A DNA stretch of 64,000 nucleotides from Pseudeuparius sepicola (taxonomy: Eukaryota > Arthropoda > Insecta > Coleoptera > Anthribidae): assembly GCA_963920635.1 (NCBI GenBank), contig OY987305.1, positions 19,430,876-19,494,875 on the forward strand, in the 5' to 3' direction. Of this stretch, positions 34,880 through 47,300 are shown piece after piece (the first letter of the stretch is position 1; every line of letters begins with the position of its first letter). The translations under genes were made by a program, and so were the position numbers. The notes under the pieces are model-generated. The model had not been told where the DNA came from. It saw nothing but the letters and a program-made list of their open reading frames with translations, and searched no databases.

Positions 34880-35480
34880 TATTCCGTACTGGCAATAAAT
34901 TTTAGAAATCGCGGAGAACTGTCGATTTTTATTGGAAGGGGAACCTATTTACCTATCACTCTTCTACCTCCCACCACTCTCAACTTTCCACATACCTATA
35001 TATATGATGGCTTATTAGAGACAATTTAACCAGGAATGCAGGGCCATTTAATTTTTTTGAAATCGGTTGAGAAATAGAAAATCGACATAAACCCTACTTT
35101 CACCACTTGGTCCTAAACAACTCAATAAGTTTGATAATAATTTACTTGTTTAACGGAAAATACACTTCGTCGAGATATTGACGATGTGAAAGGCATAGAA
35201 TAATTCAAGAATGTAGAAGATTTAGAAAAAGTGAGAACAGAATTTGACAATAAACTTTATTATTGTCTTGGGACTAAGGGTGCTCGCTTCGAACATCTTG
35301 TAATATAAAGAAGTTCTGATAATAATTTACTTGTTTTTTGTTTGTCCGTTACCAACAACAAGCTTATCGAGTTCTTTAAGACCAAGAACGGAAAATGGAA
35401 CGGCCCTGCATCCTCCAATAAATACCTATCGACGGTTCCCGACGATTTTTAATTTTTTTGATAATTCCGGTATTACAGCT
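34880..35480. mobile_element. Diverged foldback, split by a 165-bp insertion
   Basis: The left arm 34880-35130 and right arm 35340-35480 are imperfect mirrors. Examples are TTTTATTGGA with TCCAATAAAT, ATGCAGGGCCAT with ACGGCCCTGCATCC, and ACAACTCAATAAG with CTTATCGAGTTCT. Near the centre sits an insertion bounded by a 20-bp direct repeat (35132-35151 and 35317-35336). Confidence 0.5.
35152..35316 (+). other. 165-bp insertion with a protein-like end
   Basis: The direct repeat TGATAATAATTTACTTGTTT flanks it. One frame reads DIDDVKGIE, a stop, then FKNVEDLEKVRTEFDNKL followed by YYCLGTKGARFEHLVI and a TAA. This looks like the C-terminal codons of a real protein carried in by an insertion, perhaps a retrocopied 3' end or a transposase tail. 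I do not recognise it, and there is no poly-A. Confidence 0.4.
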
Positions 35481-35726
35481 CAAAGCAAAGAAACAAGAGA
35501 TGTTTTACATAGCTACTGCAGAATTTAAGCAATTCGGTACACCCATAGCACTCAAGGCGGCCAACAGCGGCGTACCCAGACTTAAACCCTGGGGGGATAT
35601 TGTATACATTTTTTTGAAAAGGAAAAGTCATTAATTTATCACATTACATACAAAAACAAAATACAAAAGTGGCAAGGTCGTCGATTCTTTCTTCGGTCGA
35701 TATAAGTTCTCCTCAATCGATATCTA

Positions 35727-37120
35727 TAAAGGGTGGCTTATATGAGTGGCTCACTCAAAATAATATCTCGGCTATTTTTTGACAGAAAAAATCGGTGGCG
35801 AGTGCCATCGATAGCTCTTCCGAGTGGCCTTCTTTTTTCATGATGAAAGTTGCTGTCCATGGCCACCCAGGAAAACTATGGTCAAAAATAAAAAAATTGA
35901 AAATTGTTTGCAACAACTGTGAGAATACAAGTATTGAAATATTAGGTATGACTAACTTTGGGCTCTCTTGGGATCAAAAATTAAGTTATCTGGAAAAAAT
36001 TGTATTGAGGCATTTTTTATAAAGCAAAACATCCCATTTAATTTGATATGTCACAATTGCCAGTCTGTTCTGTATTTACTATAAGAAATTAAGAAAACAT
36101 ATTTGTAATATTTGTGATTGGCAGAAGGTCTAGTTACCCATGAAAACAAATAATCGATTATGACGTTAAATTAAAGCAGGCATAGTAGGCTTTCAAATTT
36201 TGAAAATAAAGTAGTTTTTATGCACTTCATCGAATGTCGAATAGCTAATCCAGAATTGTTATTTTAAGTTTTAAAAAAATGCGAAAATCGTAGACATTAC
36301 TGTCTGTTGTGAAAATAAATTAAAAATACTTAATATTTTCAATTTAACCGAACACTTAACAGGTAGGAAATGCCATTGCAATTATCCTAAAAATGAAATA
36401 ATAAAATGTGGTACCTACTATTACTATTACAATACAATAAATGCTCAGTGAATACCTAGTAGGTATTTACACCTTCTTTTCATAACAAACAACACATTCT
36501 TCTACATTTAACCTTTTCAGCATCTGCATTTCAGCTGCTGCATATTTCAAGTATTCTCATTTTTTAGTATTACACCTTTTGAAGAGCTTTTGAGTAAACT
36601 AAGCTGTTTAGATAACCCCATTTGCAAAATTCCAATATAGCTCTATCATTGCATATTTATTTTCATGGGTAACTAGATCTTATGTCAACCACAAATATTA
36701 AAACATATTTTTTCTTATTTTTTAAGTAAATACAGAACAAACAGGCAAGTGTGACACTTCAAATTGAATGGGACATTTTGCTTTACAAAACACACATAAT
36801 TAAATTATTTTACAGATAATTTAATTTTCGAGCACAAGAGAGTCCAAACTTTTCGGTAATCCACACATCAAAACTAATGGCATGAGTAAATTCTGTTAGT
36901 TCTTGTAAACAATTTTCATGTTAAACTTTTCGCCATATTTCGAAAAATGAAAAAGTTTAAAAATTTCGAATTTTTTTCGTAGATGGTCATGGACAACAAT
37001 TTTCATCATGACAAAAGAAGGCCGCTTGGAAGGGCTATCGATCGCACCTGCCTCCGATTTTTTCTGTCAAAAAATAACCGAGATATTTTGACTGAGCCAC
37101 TTATATAAGACACCTTGTAT
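35727..37120. mobile_element. Inverted-repeat element with TTATATRAGTGGCTCA arms
   Basis: Arms of about 430-465 bp (35727-36155 and 36653-37120) surround a loop of about 500 bp. Mirrored landmarks are TCGGCTATTTTTTGACAG with CTGTCAAAAAATAACCGA, and CTAGTTACCCATGAAAA with TTTTCATGGGTAACTAG. The outer edge is close to ACAAGGTGTCTTATATAAGT, a variant of the ACAGGGTGT group. The 75-residue ORF at 35795-36022 lies wholly in an arm and is not credible as a gene. Confidence 0.7.
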
Positions 37121-38225
37121 AAGGATAGATGACTCTATACAGGATGATTTTTTTAGGTCTACCACCGCCATTTTCTCGCTTATTTTACGCCCTACAAAAA
37201 AGGTGTAAGAAACAAAAATGTTGCAATTTTGGACAGCTAAGTGGTGCTGCAAAAGAAATCGGCATCCATGGCCAACTTGTCGCGCAATATTAAAAAAACC
37301 TCAAATTGAGCAAAACTATTAATAGCCGTGGAATGTTTATTTTAAGAGACACAGGAAAACTTTTATATTGAAAATTGATGGCACTGAGAAGCTTTATCCA
37401 TTCACGTAGTCAGATAGTTTCAGCAAATTACACAGGGTCTTCGGCTCTCTTGAGGCTATGAAATTTTTTTTGTTTATTTCTTATCAAGCGATTTTCTCGC
37501 TTATTTTAGGCCACACAGACAATACGTAAGAGAACAAAATATGGCAATTTTGATCAGCGAGGCGACTTTAAAAAAGGAATGCCCAACTTTTCGCACTGTA
37601 CTAAGAAAACTTAGAATCGACAAAAATTCTCTCTATCCTAAAAAGAAAACGTCGCCCCGAAAATCCAATAATACCATGACGTAGTCCAGAAAAAGTTGCA
37701 ATGAAAAAGTGTTCAATATTGTCGCAAATGGCGCCAGAAAAAAATAAAATCTAATTTTCAAAAATTCGGTTTTCCTTAAATATCTCAGCAACCCATCAAA
37801 ATATTTTAACTTTCTTAACGGCATATTGTTAGGTGCCCAAAGGCGCAACTTTGCCCCCATTTGACCGACTTCGTACTTGTTACGGTTTCCGAGATCCCCA
37901 TGTTGAGCACCGGAACTGAATCACCCTGTATATACAGTGCCCGCCAAAAAGTTGAAACCATAAGGGTTTTTTTTTTTATTTTTCAGCTAAGATGAAACTA
38001 CTCTGGGGCGATCATCTCTGCTTCCAAAAAGATTCGAAATGAGATCATTAAATGGCGTGACGTCATTTGACATACCTACCTGTCAGAAATGACATTTAAT
38101 TAGATAAATTGCCAAAATACGCTTTATTTGTGATTTTATCGAAAAAAGTTATTTGAAAAAGTTGCTTGGAATTTTATTTTACCCCTACGTGCACATTTTC
38201 AGACATAAATTCTGACAATGATACA
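37121..38225. repeat. Decayed repeat pieces
   Basis: The block ATTTTCTCGCTTATTTTA occurs at about 37172 and again at 37492 in direct orientation with similar downstream text, a partial tandem duplication. ATCACCCTGTATATACAGTG at about 37921 joins two element tips back to back. Confidence 0.35.
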
Positions 38226-38575
38226 TTTTTCATTTTTTAAAAAATATAAAACTAATAAATTTCACTTTTTCGGTGTGCCATATTTGACTTCAGAATTGTT
38301 TGCCTATCATCTAAACGTGATATTTTTAGTTATGGACCCTTTTTGGGTCGTAATCAGCTAGTTTCAAGAAAAACTCAACTAGCAAGGTGCAATTTTGGAC
38401 GATTTATTTTTTACTACAATGTATTGCCAGATGTAATTGCTCCTTGTTAGTTGAGTTGAGCTAAACTAAAAAATATCACGTTTGGATGATAGGCAAACAA
38501 TTCTAAAGTCAAATATGGCACACCGAAAAAAATTAAATTTATTAGTTTTCATATTTTTTCAAAAAAAATAACAAA
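38226..38575. repeat. Near-complete palindrome
   Basis: TCGGTGTGCCATATTTGACT (from 38269) mirrors GTCAAATATGGCACACCGA (38507-38525). CATCTAAACGTGATATTTTT mirrors AAAAAATATCACGTTTGGATG. The two halves meet around 38420. Probably another foldback whose outer tips I cannot define. Confidence 0.6.
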
Positions 38576-40718
38576 TAGAGTGCGTCCCAAGATAAGTGAA
38601 ACAAGAAGTGTGAATGAGGAACAAATTTCCAGTTCGGATTTTTCGCTCTACGCCAAGGGGTGGAAATACCTAGATTTATATTATTTAGTTTTTCCAACAC
38701 AATAGTTTTTAACCGACGAAATTAGTAGGTACATAATGGTTACTATATAGAGAGCATTTTTGACATTATTATGAACAAAGGTGGTAAGAAAGGGTACAAT
38801 GCGGTGAATTTGGAAATAAGGCCTGGTATATGTCGTTTTATATATTTTTGGGGTCAAGGAATTACATTTTTTGCATTACTATTTTGCAGAAACAAAGTAA
38901 ATGAGAATGGCTGAGACTAGATGAAATTCTATAAAAAGTGAAAAAAATATATACGAATATTGTAGGATTTGTGTGCAATATTACAATAAAATAATGGTTT
39001 TAAAAGTAATGTGGAAGTAGTGAGTCCATTGGCTACGGTTTTTTGCATTTGCTATAAATAATTAATATTTTTAAATATTTTAAAATAATAAGATAACGAC
39101 TTTTATGAAGTCTGGCAAAATCGCAGACTTTAAATTAGGATGGTGCATAGAACAAGGAATAAAGTCAGCCATCCCAAAACTTATTTAAAAATTCATGAAA
39201 AAACGGAAGTTCCATTTTCGTTTTTTTTTTAATAAGTTCATAGGCCTGCTCCAGGGGTTCAACTTTACCCTTAGTTAAAATTGTGTACGGGTCAAGGACT
39301 CACCCTGGGCCCTGCACTATAAGCTCCCACAATCCCAACAAATTCAATAGCAGAGGTACTGTAAGTAGTTCAAGAGTTCAGGTTTCAGGGAAAATATCGT
39401 CGAGGTACCTAGGTACAATTTGCACTAAAATGATGGCCAAAAAATAACCTCAAAAAAGTTAGGAGTAAAAGCACGAACCAAAAATAGCGCAAGTGTCGCC
39501 CTCTGTGAAATACGTAGAAATTGACATTTTCAGCTTATTCTCCATCCCCCAAAACACTGCAGTGCCAAATTCCGTATCAACAGCTTGATTATTTTGGGAG
39601 ATATTGCCATAATTTAATTTCAAAAAGGGAAGTATCTCAGAAACGAAGAAATTTAGGACCTATGTTTATATGAGCCACCCACACAATTTTTTTCTACAAA
39701 ATGTCAAAGTCCTTGATAAAAAACCTACGACACCCTGTATATTTTTTTATTAAAATACATATTGCTATACCATTTAATTATCTAAAAATATCTCATTTCC
39801 TGAATATTTTAGATGGACTGACTTTACGTCCTTTACTGTACCTACTTATCTACTCGTATCTATCAATGGAATATTATACCTACATAGACCTAGTATATTC
39901 ATATTTCTTCGAACCGGTTTCAACAAGCTTCTTTAGTAAGTACTACTGGAAAATTAAACATTTGATACTTGATATCATAACATATGTATGAATTTTAAAG
40001 CTACGATATGACACGCGCATGGGACGTCGCTTGGTAAGCATTTCGATAATTTATTTGTTGGGAAAGGAGGTAAGCCAAATTCAGAAAGATTGCTGGTTTA
40101 TTCTGAGAATTATTAGTTTCAGATAATGAAGGTTTAATTTACAGGCATTTCTTGGGCATTATAGTAACCATATTATTAGCTTAGTAGGTAGGTTAGGTAG
40201 GTAGGGGTACCTACTTAGTTATGTCCCATAAACGATAATAACAATTTGGTCATTCCATATAAATAATTTCATTTTTATTAGGTTCATGTAGTAACTTATC
40301 TATTCAAGGTATAGGGCATATAGATAGTGATAACAATTATCCCAAACAGAGCAACAGAGCAATAACACACTTTTCCCTAGTTCCTAGTAGAAATAGGTAC
40401 CTAGGGCACACCCAAGATCTACCTATTCTACAAATAAAATAGCTATACATATATTATATTGATATCTATATAGGATGCAGATAAGGTTACAATTTTTGAC
40501 CATCACCAGAAATAGAAAACCAAAAGTATGATTTTCAGAACAGTAGGTATATCTAAATTAAATTGCAAATTCTGGAAAAATGCCCACACTTAACAATTTA
40601 AAACAAAGAGTAATAAAAAAATAGGTTTAGAAATTGGGTAGGTATAGTAAAAGGATATATCCAAGTTCCACTAATTATAATCATACAATTAGGTCAGTTT
40701 TAAAGAAAGTTTACTTAC
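38576..40718. other. Anonymous sequence with repeat fragments
   Basis: 38900-39035 is an inverted, diverged copy of the family seen at 14585-14810. 39420-39735 matches arm sequence of the giant palindrome (AGCGCAAGTGTCGCCCTCTG here, AGCGCATGTGACGCCCTCTG at about 43420). No gene was seen. Confidence 0.4.
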
Positions 40719-41033
40719 CACTATAGCCATACACATTGAAAATAGAGTTGCAGTTGGAATTGTTGTATATCCACCAAAACGTGGATAAATCACAACACAA
40801 AATGGAAAACAACCAGTCACAGAACTACAGCTATTTTGGGGGTTTCGCAGACAGGATGGGCCACAAGATGGTTCTCGGGCAAATTTGTCTGACGTCAGTT
40901 GAGTTTCCCCCACCAAACTATTTAAATGTGGATTTTGTGTGACGTCATATCGATTTGTCCCGCTTGCACTTGTACAAATAGCTTGTAAGTCGCTCTCTGT
41001 CAGTAGGTTGATTATTGACCCGTACCCGGGCAT
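40719..41033 (-). CDS. Candidate coding exon of an unrecognised host gene
   Basis: The minus-strand frame starts at an ATG (41033) just after an in-frame TAG. It runs 105 codons and reaches a good splice donor, GTG followed by GTAAGT, at 40718-40713. The peptide begins MPGYGSIINLLTESDLQAIC and includes six cysteines between about residues 57 and 79. Composition and GC content look coding compared with the flanks. CTAATGTCTAG just upstream could alternatively be an acceptor, making this an internal exon. The frame also runs on to a stop at 40689. I recognise no domain, and no partner exon is visible. Confidence 0.3.
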
Positions 41034-41526
41034 CGCCTAGACATTAGGCAACCAGTGTTTCTACGAAATAATGGAAACGAAAAATTATTCCACTTTCCTG
41101 CAAATTTCACATTTCCAGAAAGTTTCCCTTGTGTTTAATGGCGTGAAAAGATTTAGCGGGAATCTACAGAAAAACCGCTGTTGTGTCTGTCACACCCCGT
41201 CCCATAACTGCTACCGCTACCGGCAGGGCCGGATTAACGCTTAGAGGCCAACAAGGCCGGGGCTGGAGCGGCAAATTTTAAGGGGGCGGCAATTTACCAA
41301 ACTGTTTGAAGTTTAGAAAATCCCTATGATGATCAATTAAAAAGCGTTCACCCGATATAGCCAATATTTATTTAATTTTTTTAAACCAGTAAACCACCGA
41401 AATGAATAATATTATATTATTGTTAAGCTTTCGCAGTTTTGTATTAAGTTATATAATAAATATTTTTAAAATATATTGGTGCGTCGTGCGCCTAGTCTTT
41501 TTACAAGCTTTTATTTAACTTGCATT
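41034..41526. other. Anonymous sequence
   Basis: A GC-rich patch at 41190-41290 (CAGGGCCGGATTAACGC followed by GGCCAACAAGGCCGGGGC) resembles the tip of a DNA element. No partner end was found. Confidence 0.3.
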
Positions 41527-41555
41527 GTATGTATGTATGTATGTATGTATGTATA
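41527..41555. repeat. (TGTA)n microsatellite
   Basis: About seven tetranucleotide units, immediately outside the left tip of the giant palindrome. Confidence 0.85.
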
Positions 41556-43483
41556 TAAAGTGACCGGCAGAAAGTATACGTACATATGGGATTATTTTTT
41601 TATTTTACATTATTTATCTGAAACAGAAATTTTTTTTCTTGATAAAAGTTTGTACATTCCCGCAAACTCAAAACGCAGTTTTCAAAATTTGATTATTTCA
41701 TTTCGTATACGGTGGAGGTTCGAAAATATAAAAAAGCTCAAGAGTAAAGTATCCTTATTTTTAATTTTGTTTAGAACTGAAAGGTTTTGTTTAGAATTGA
41801 ATGGTAAGCCCAAAAATGCAGTTTCAAGTTTCTATTTCAAAAAACAATTTTTCAGCATTTTTTATGATTTAGGTACCCTGTATAGAAAATAAAAACCACT
41901 TTATTTGATATGCCAGTTCGATTTCAGAGAGGATTTATCATTTATAAACATGAGTGCCTTAAAAATTAGGGTTAGTTTATGAACTTGCAAATAAAACATG
42001 GTTTGCACCAAAAAAATAGTCGTTTCTCTTTTGCAGGAGCCATAATTTCTGTTCAAACAAATTAATTGTTATGGAAGTCGCGTTTTTATTCTATAGTACA
42101 GGAGCATAATGTATTCCGTGGGACCTTTTGTGAAGGGAAGTTGATAGACTATGTGGAATCTTTTTATTGCATGCTATGTAATGGCGTAGTACCGGGTGTT
42201 TACCTTCAAGTTGCGCTGTTTACTTTTTATGACGTCATAAATCCAAGATGGCCGCCGTACAAGACATTTATTAATTCCATCAAGAATAACTCCTTCCAGA
42301 GGGCTCATACGCAAAATATGGATAGAACATTTTCTATTCTGCATGAGCAGACGGACAAATTTAGTAATTATAAATTTCCATATCTTCTACCGTTTACGAG
42401 TTATGATCCTTTATATATGTCACCATCGTTTTAGAACCATCGGTTATTTATTAGGGGTGAAAAAATAATGATTGTGCAGCTATTTACTCACAATAACTTT
42501 AACATTACACTTATATGCAACAAACATTACAACTAGAGTCATTACAATGGTATGAAACACACTTTAATAATAAATACAGGGTGTCTGGTTAATAATTGTC
42601 CAAATAGCAACTTACACATATTTCGGGCCAAAATATAACGATTGAGGCTAACATGCCTTAATAGTTAATAATTGTTTAAGAGATACAGAACGTTGAAGTT
42701 CATATTCAAAATTGATTTATGGCTAAATCTCCCAAAATAATGAAGCTGTTGAACTGAAATTTGGCACTGCTGTATTTTTGGGGACGAAGAATAAGCTGAA
42801 GATGTCAATTTCTATGTATCTCATAGAAGGGCGCACTGGCACTTTGAATCCTGCTTTTACTCGCAACTTTTTTGAGGTTATCTTTTTGGTCTTACAGGTA
42901 AATCATTTTAGTGCATCCGTTCATTCTGTTAGAAAAAGGTACTCTTATTTCATAGCGATAAAATCAACCCTTTGCGTTGAAATTGGCAAAATGTGCACCA
43001 ATACACCTGTTGAATCCAACATTCGAAAAATAAAATTTTTACCTACTACTTTTAAATGTTACAGATCAATGTATCATTTAAAGTGAGAAAAAAGTCCTTA
43101 TGAACAATGCACCAAAAATATTTCGCTTTCAAAACAGAACGGATTGAACTCGGCAAAATTTGAACACTATTTCAAGAAAACAAATAATGACGTTTTGACC
43201 AATGCCCATTTTGCATTTTTTTGTTTATTTTGAATGTACAGTTAATCCGAAACATTTAAAAGCGGTAGCTGAAACAGTTGATTTTATCGTTATGAAACTA
43301 TGAAACAAGGGTATCTACCTTTTTCTTGCAGATTGAAAAGATGCACTAAAATGATGGATCTGCAACAACAAAAAGGAAACTACAAAAAAGTTACGAGTAA
43401 AAGCCCCATTCAAAAACAGCGCATGTGACGCCCTCTGTGAGATACATAGAAATTGGCATCTTCAGCTTACCCACAAATAGAAA

Positions 43484-43597
43484 CGAAGACAAAATAATAG
43501 TAATTGCCCCCCCCCTCCCCCGCACAAGCATATGGTTGCTTCTGGGGTACTCCAAGTTTGGAGTATTGTGAGGGTGAAGATTATTATTATTATTATC
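43484..43597 (+). mobile_element. SINE copy 5 (3' part) with (ATT)n tail
   Basis: From CGAAGACAAAATAATAGTAA through the C-rich run to GGAGTATTGTGAGGGTGA and an ATT tail of about five units. It is inserted in the right arm of the giant palindrome. Its tail runs directly into the 3' end of an opposing Dong-like copy. Confidence 0.8.
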
Positions 43598-44071
43598 GAC
43601 TTAGCCAAAAGGCATTCGCACTCCCTCTACGGGGAACATTCACTCAGATCCCGGGTATCCCGGATACCATAAGGATCTGGCTCGGACAAGACGACAAGAC
43701 CCTTGCCATGTTATCGGGTCTTAGGTGACATTGATGTTGTTGGAGGTTCCTGCATTCCCCATGAATTTCCTGACGGTTCGGGCTGTCGCAAGTAGTACCG
43801 CTTTCCGCATGGACCTGTAAAGATTATCAGTTAGACCCAGCTCTTTGATGTTTCTCAGCAATCTTTTTGGTATAACACCAGTTGTTGACACGATGATTGT
43901 AATCGTCTGAACGTTCTCCATTTCCCATTGCCTTCTAATTCGTTCTTCCAAATCTCTGTACTTCTCGGTCTGCTTCACACGCAGGTGGTTGTTGTTTGGG
44001 ATGGCCACATCAATCAGAGTTGTCTTCCTAGAAATTTTATCAACTATTATAAGGTCCGGTCTGTTATGGGC
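43598..44071 (-). mobile_element. Dong/R4-like copy 3, 5'-truncated
   Basis: On the minus strand this copy begins at AHNRPDLIIVDKIS, that is, exactly at the endonuclease catalytic motif (residue 1121 of the intact copy). It runs to the stop at 43721-43723 and the 3' UTR. There are a few missense changes. One deletion (KQTEKYRDLE instead of KQVEKIAKYRELE) keeps the frame. The 5' edge joins directly to the ATTATC array, and the 3' edge joins the SINE tail. Confidence 0.92.
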
Positions 44072-44360
44072 AATTATCATTATCATTATCATTATCATTA
44101 TCATTATCATTATCATTATCATTATCATTATCATTATCATTATCATTATCATTATCATTATCATTATCATTATCATTATCATTATCATTATCATTATCAT
44201 TATCATTATCATTATCATTATCATTATCATTATCATTATCATTATCATTATCATTATCATTATCATTATCATTATCATTATCATTATCATTATCATTATC
44301 ATTATCATTATCATTATCATTATCATTATCATTATCATTATCATTATCATTATCATTATC
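44072..44360. repeat. Perfect (ATTATC)n array, about 48 units
   Basis: About 289 bp of uninterrupted hexanucleotide repeat between the 5' edge of Dong-like copy 3 and the 3' end of copy 4. All long ORFs across it (Ile-Met, His-Tyr, Asp-Asn, poly-Ile) are repeat artefacts. The absence of any interruption points to recent expansion, or possibly to an assembly-length choice. Confidence 0.95.
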
Positions 44361-47300
44361 TCGACTTAGCCAAAAGGCATTCGCACTCCCTCTACGGGGA
44401 ACATTCACTCAGATCCCGGGCATCCCGGATACCAAAAAGATCTGGCTCGGACGAGACCCTTGCCATGTAATCGGGCCTTAGGTGACATTGATGTTGTTGG
44501 ACGATCCTGCATTCCCCATGAATTTCCTGACGGTTCGGGCTGTCGCAAGTAGTACCGCTTTCTGCATGGACCTGTAAAGACTATCAGTTAGATTCAGCTC
44601 CTTGATGTTTCTCAGCAAACTTTTTGGTATAACACCAGTTGTTGACATGATGATTGGAATCGTCTGGACGTTCTCCATTTCCCATTGCCTTCTAATTCGT
44701 TCTTCTAATTCTCTGTACTTCGCGATCTTCTCGACTTGCTTCACACGCAGGTTGTTGTTGTTCGGGATGGCCACATCAATCAGAGTTGTCTTCCTAGAAA
44801 TTTTATCAACTATTATAAGGTCCGGTCTGTTATGGGCAACTCGTTGATCAGTCAGAACTGTACGATCCCAGTACATCTTGTAGTTTCTGTTCTCAAGAAT
44901 AGGCTCAGGTGTGTAGTTGTAATATGGGACCCTCTCTGTCTGCACAAGCAGCAGCTTTTCCGCCAGTTCCTGGTGCAAGATCTTGGCAACCGAATCGTGT
45001 CGTTCCTTATATTCCGTTGATGCAAACATCTGACATCCTCCTGTTATGTGCTGGATTGTTTCTGAAGTTGGGCACCCGTATCTGCATCTGTCATCCACTA
45101 CCGATGCATCTCCTACAATGAATTTTAGGTAGTTGCGAGTTGGTATAACCTGATCTTGTATGGCCAGTAAGAAGCCTTCTGTCTCTGGGAACATCCGTCC
45201 CGAGGTCAGCCAATAGTACGACGCTAACTTGTCGACATGTTCCTGGTTAACCTCATTAGGATGCCTCCCGTGCAGCGGCTTCTCTAACCACCTCTGTAGT
45301 TTATCGTTGTCAGTTCGGTGGTGATTGTGATGCTCGTGTTCCGTCAGACGTAGCGGTGTTGAGACGTCTGCTCCGCATATAGCTTTATGTAGTGTGGAGC
45401 TGTTGGCCTGTCTGTGGAAATAATTACGCAGATTTAGTATTTGTTGGTCCAATTGCTTGCTGAGGTCTGCCAATCCTCTTCCTCCTTGTTGACATGGCAG
45501 GGTTGTTCTTTCTACGGCGCTACGGGGATGATGTTTATGAGCTTTTGTCAGTAGTGTCCTAACTTTTCGTTGCAAGTTGTTGATGTCCGTGTTGGTCCAA
45601 TTCACTATTCCGAAGGAATAGCTTAGTACAGAGCACGCATACGTGTTCAGGGCCTTAAACAAATTCCTGCTGTTAAGATCAGTTCGCACTACTTGTCTTA
45701 CTCTCTTGATGAATTCATTCGTTAAATCAGTCTTCATTGTTCGATGGTCTATCCTTTGAGCTTGCTTCATCCCGAGGTACTTGTATGTATCTCCCACGCT
45801 CATTGCTTCGATCTCCTGTCCGTCCTGCATCTCGTGTGCGCCTTGTTCGAGCTTTCCCCGGACGATATTAAGGGTGCGGCACTTGTCCAGTCCAAACTGC
45901 ATTCCGATGTCCCTGGAGAACTCCTCTACAATTTTAAGCATTTGCGTTAGTTGGTTCTTGGTTGCGGCCATCAGTTTTAAATCATCCATATATAACAGGT
46001 GATTCAACCTGAACGCTTCTGATCTGTTGCTTTTGATAGCGAAGCCATATTTCGTAGAGTTCAACCGGTGTGATAGAGGGTTCATCGCCATGCAGAACCA
46101 CAGTGGACTGAGTGAATCTCCTTGGAAAATCCCTCTTCGGATGTTGATTGTGTCGGTCTCGATGTTACTGCTTGCGGTTCTGAGTTGTATCTTAGTGCGC
46201 CAGGTTGTCATAACGTGTTCTAAAAAGGAAACTGTATGATGATCTATTTTGTACAGCTTTAAGATACCTGTGAGCCAGTCGTGAGGTACGGAATCAAATG
46301 CTTTTTTGTAGTCCACATAAGCCATGTAGAGGTTTCGTTGCCTGGAATGAGCCTGGTTGCAGATGACAGAGTCTATGATGAGTTGCTCTTTGCATCCCAT
46401 TGCGCCCTTCGCGCAGCCCTTCTGCTGCATTGCCATGATGTTGTTCCGCTCACAGTGAGCATATATTCGCTGCGTAAGGCAAGATGTGATTATCTTGTAC
46501 AGCGTAGGCAAGCAGGTTATTGGGCGGTACTTGGCAGGATTATCCGTATTCCGCTGGTCTTTTGGTAACAAGTAGGTTGCACCCTGTGTAAGAAACAATG
46601 GCATTTTCAGAGGATCGAGCAAGACTTCATTAATTAAGGCAGTTATTTGTTCATGCGTGCACCACAACTTCTTAATCCAGTAATTTTGGAGATGATCTGG
46701 ACCTGGTGCCTTCCAGTTGTGGGAATTCTTTATGACATTGGAGACCTCATCGGTTGTGAATTGCTCATGTTGCATCTGGCTATAGTTCCGGCCCATCTCG
46801 CGTTCTTCACTGATCCAGCTTGCACTGACATTGTATGGACCTGGTGTGGCAAGTTGATTTCTCCAGAAACCGTCGACCTGTTCTCTGGTAGGGTAAGTCG
46901 CATTTGTGGCATCGCCGCTAGAATTCAAAGTACGGTAGAAAACTTTTTCTGATCGTTCAAAAAGTTTGTTGTCTCGTTTCCTGTTGTTACTAGCCTTGTA
47001 TCTCCTCAGACGCCCTGCGAAAACAGAAAGTTTTTGTTTTAATGTATCAAGACATTGTTGAGCAGTGATGTTCGCGGGGTCACGCTGAGAATGCATTTGG
47101 GTGCGGCTCATTATTGCCTGCACCGCCCTCTGGATCTTTCTAGTTCTAACTCCTCTGATATATTCCGTTACTTGTCCTATGTCTTTACGGAGACTCTCGA
47201 TCTTCCGGTTTAGTCGCATCTCCCATTGAGCCATTCGTGGTTCTGGTCTTGCACGATTTAACTCTTGAGCCGTCCGGATCTTGGCTCCCATTGCAGTGAT

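Noticed and set aside
41476..43086. Three ORFs of 102-138 codons in the left arm of the giant palindrome
   Set aside because: The mirrored arm carries the same DNA with stops and shifts, and no family motif is visible.
43721..44470. Long ORFs of repeating Ile-Met, His-Tyr, Asp-Asn or poly-Ile across the ATTATC array
   Set aside because: A 6-bp repeat without a stop in a frame gives endless ORFs. The only real protein here is the truncated Dong-like C-terminus.
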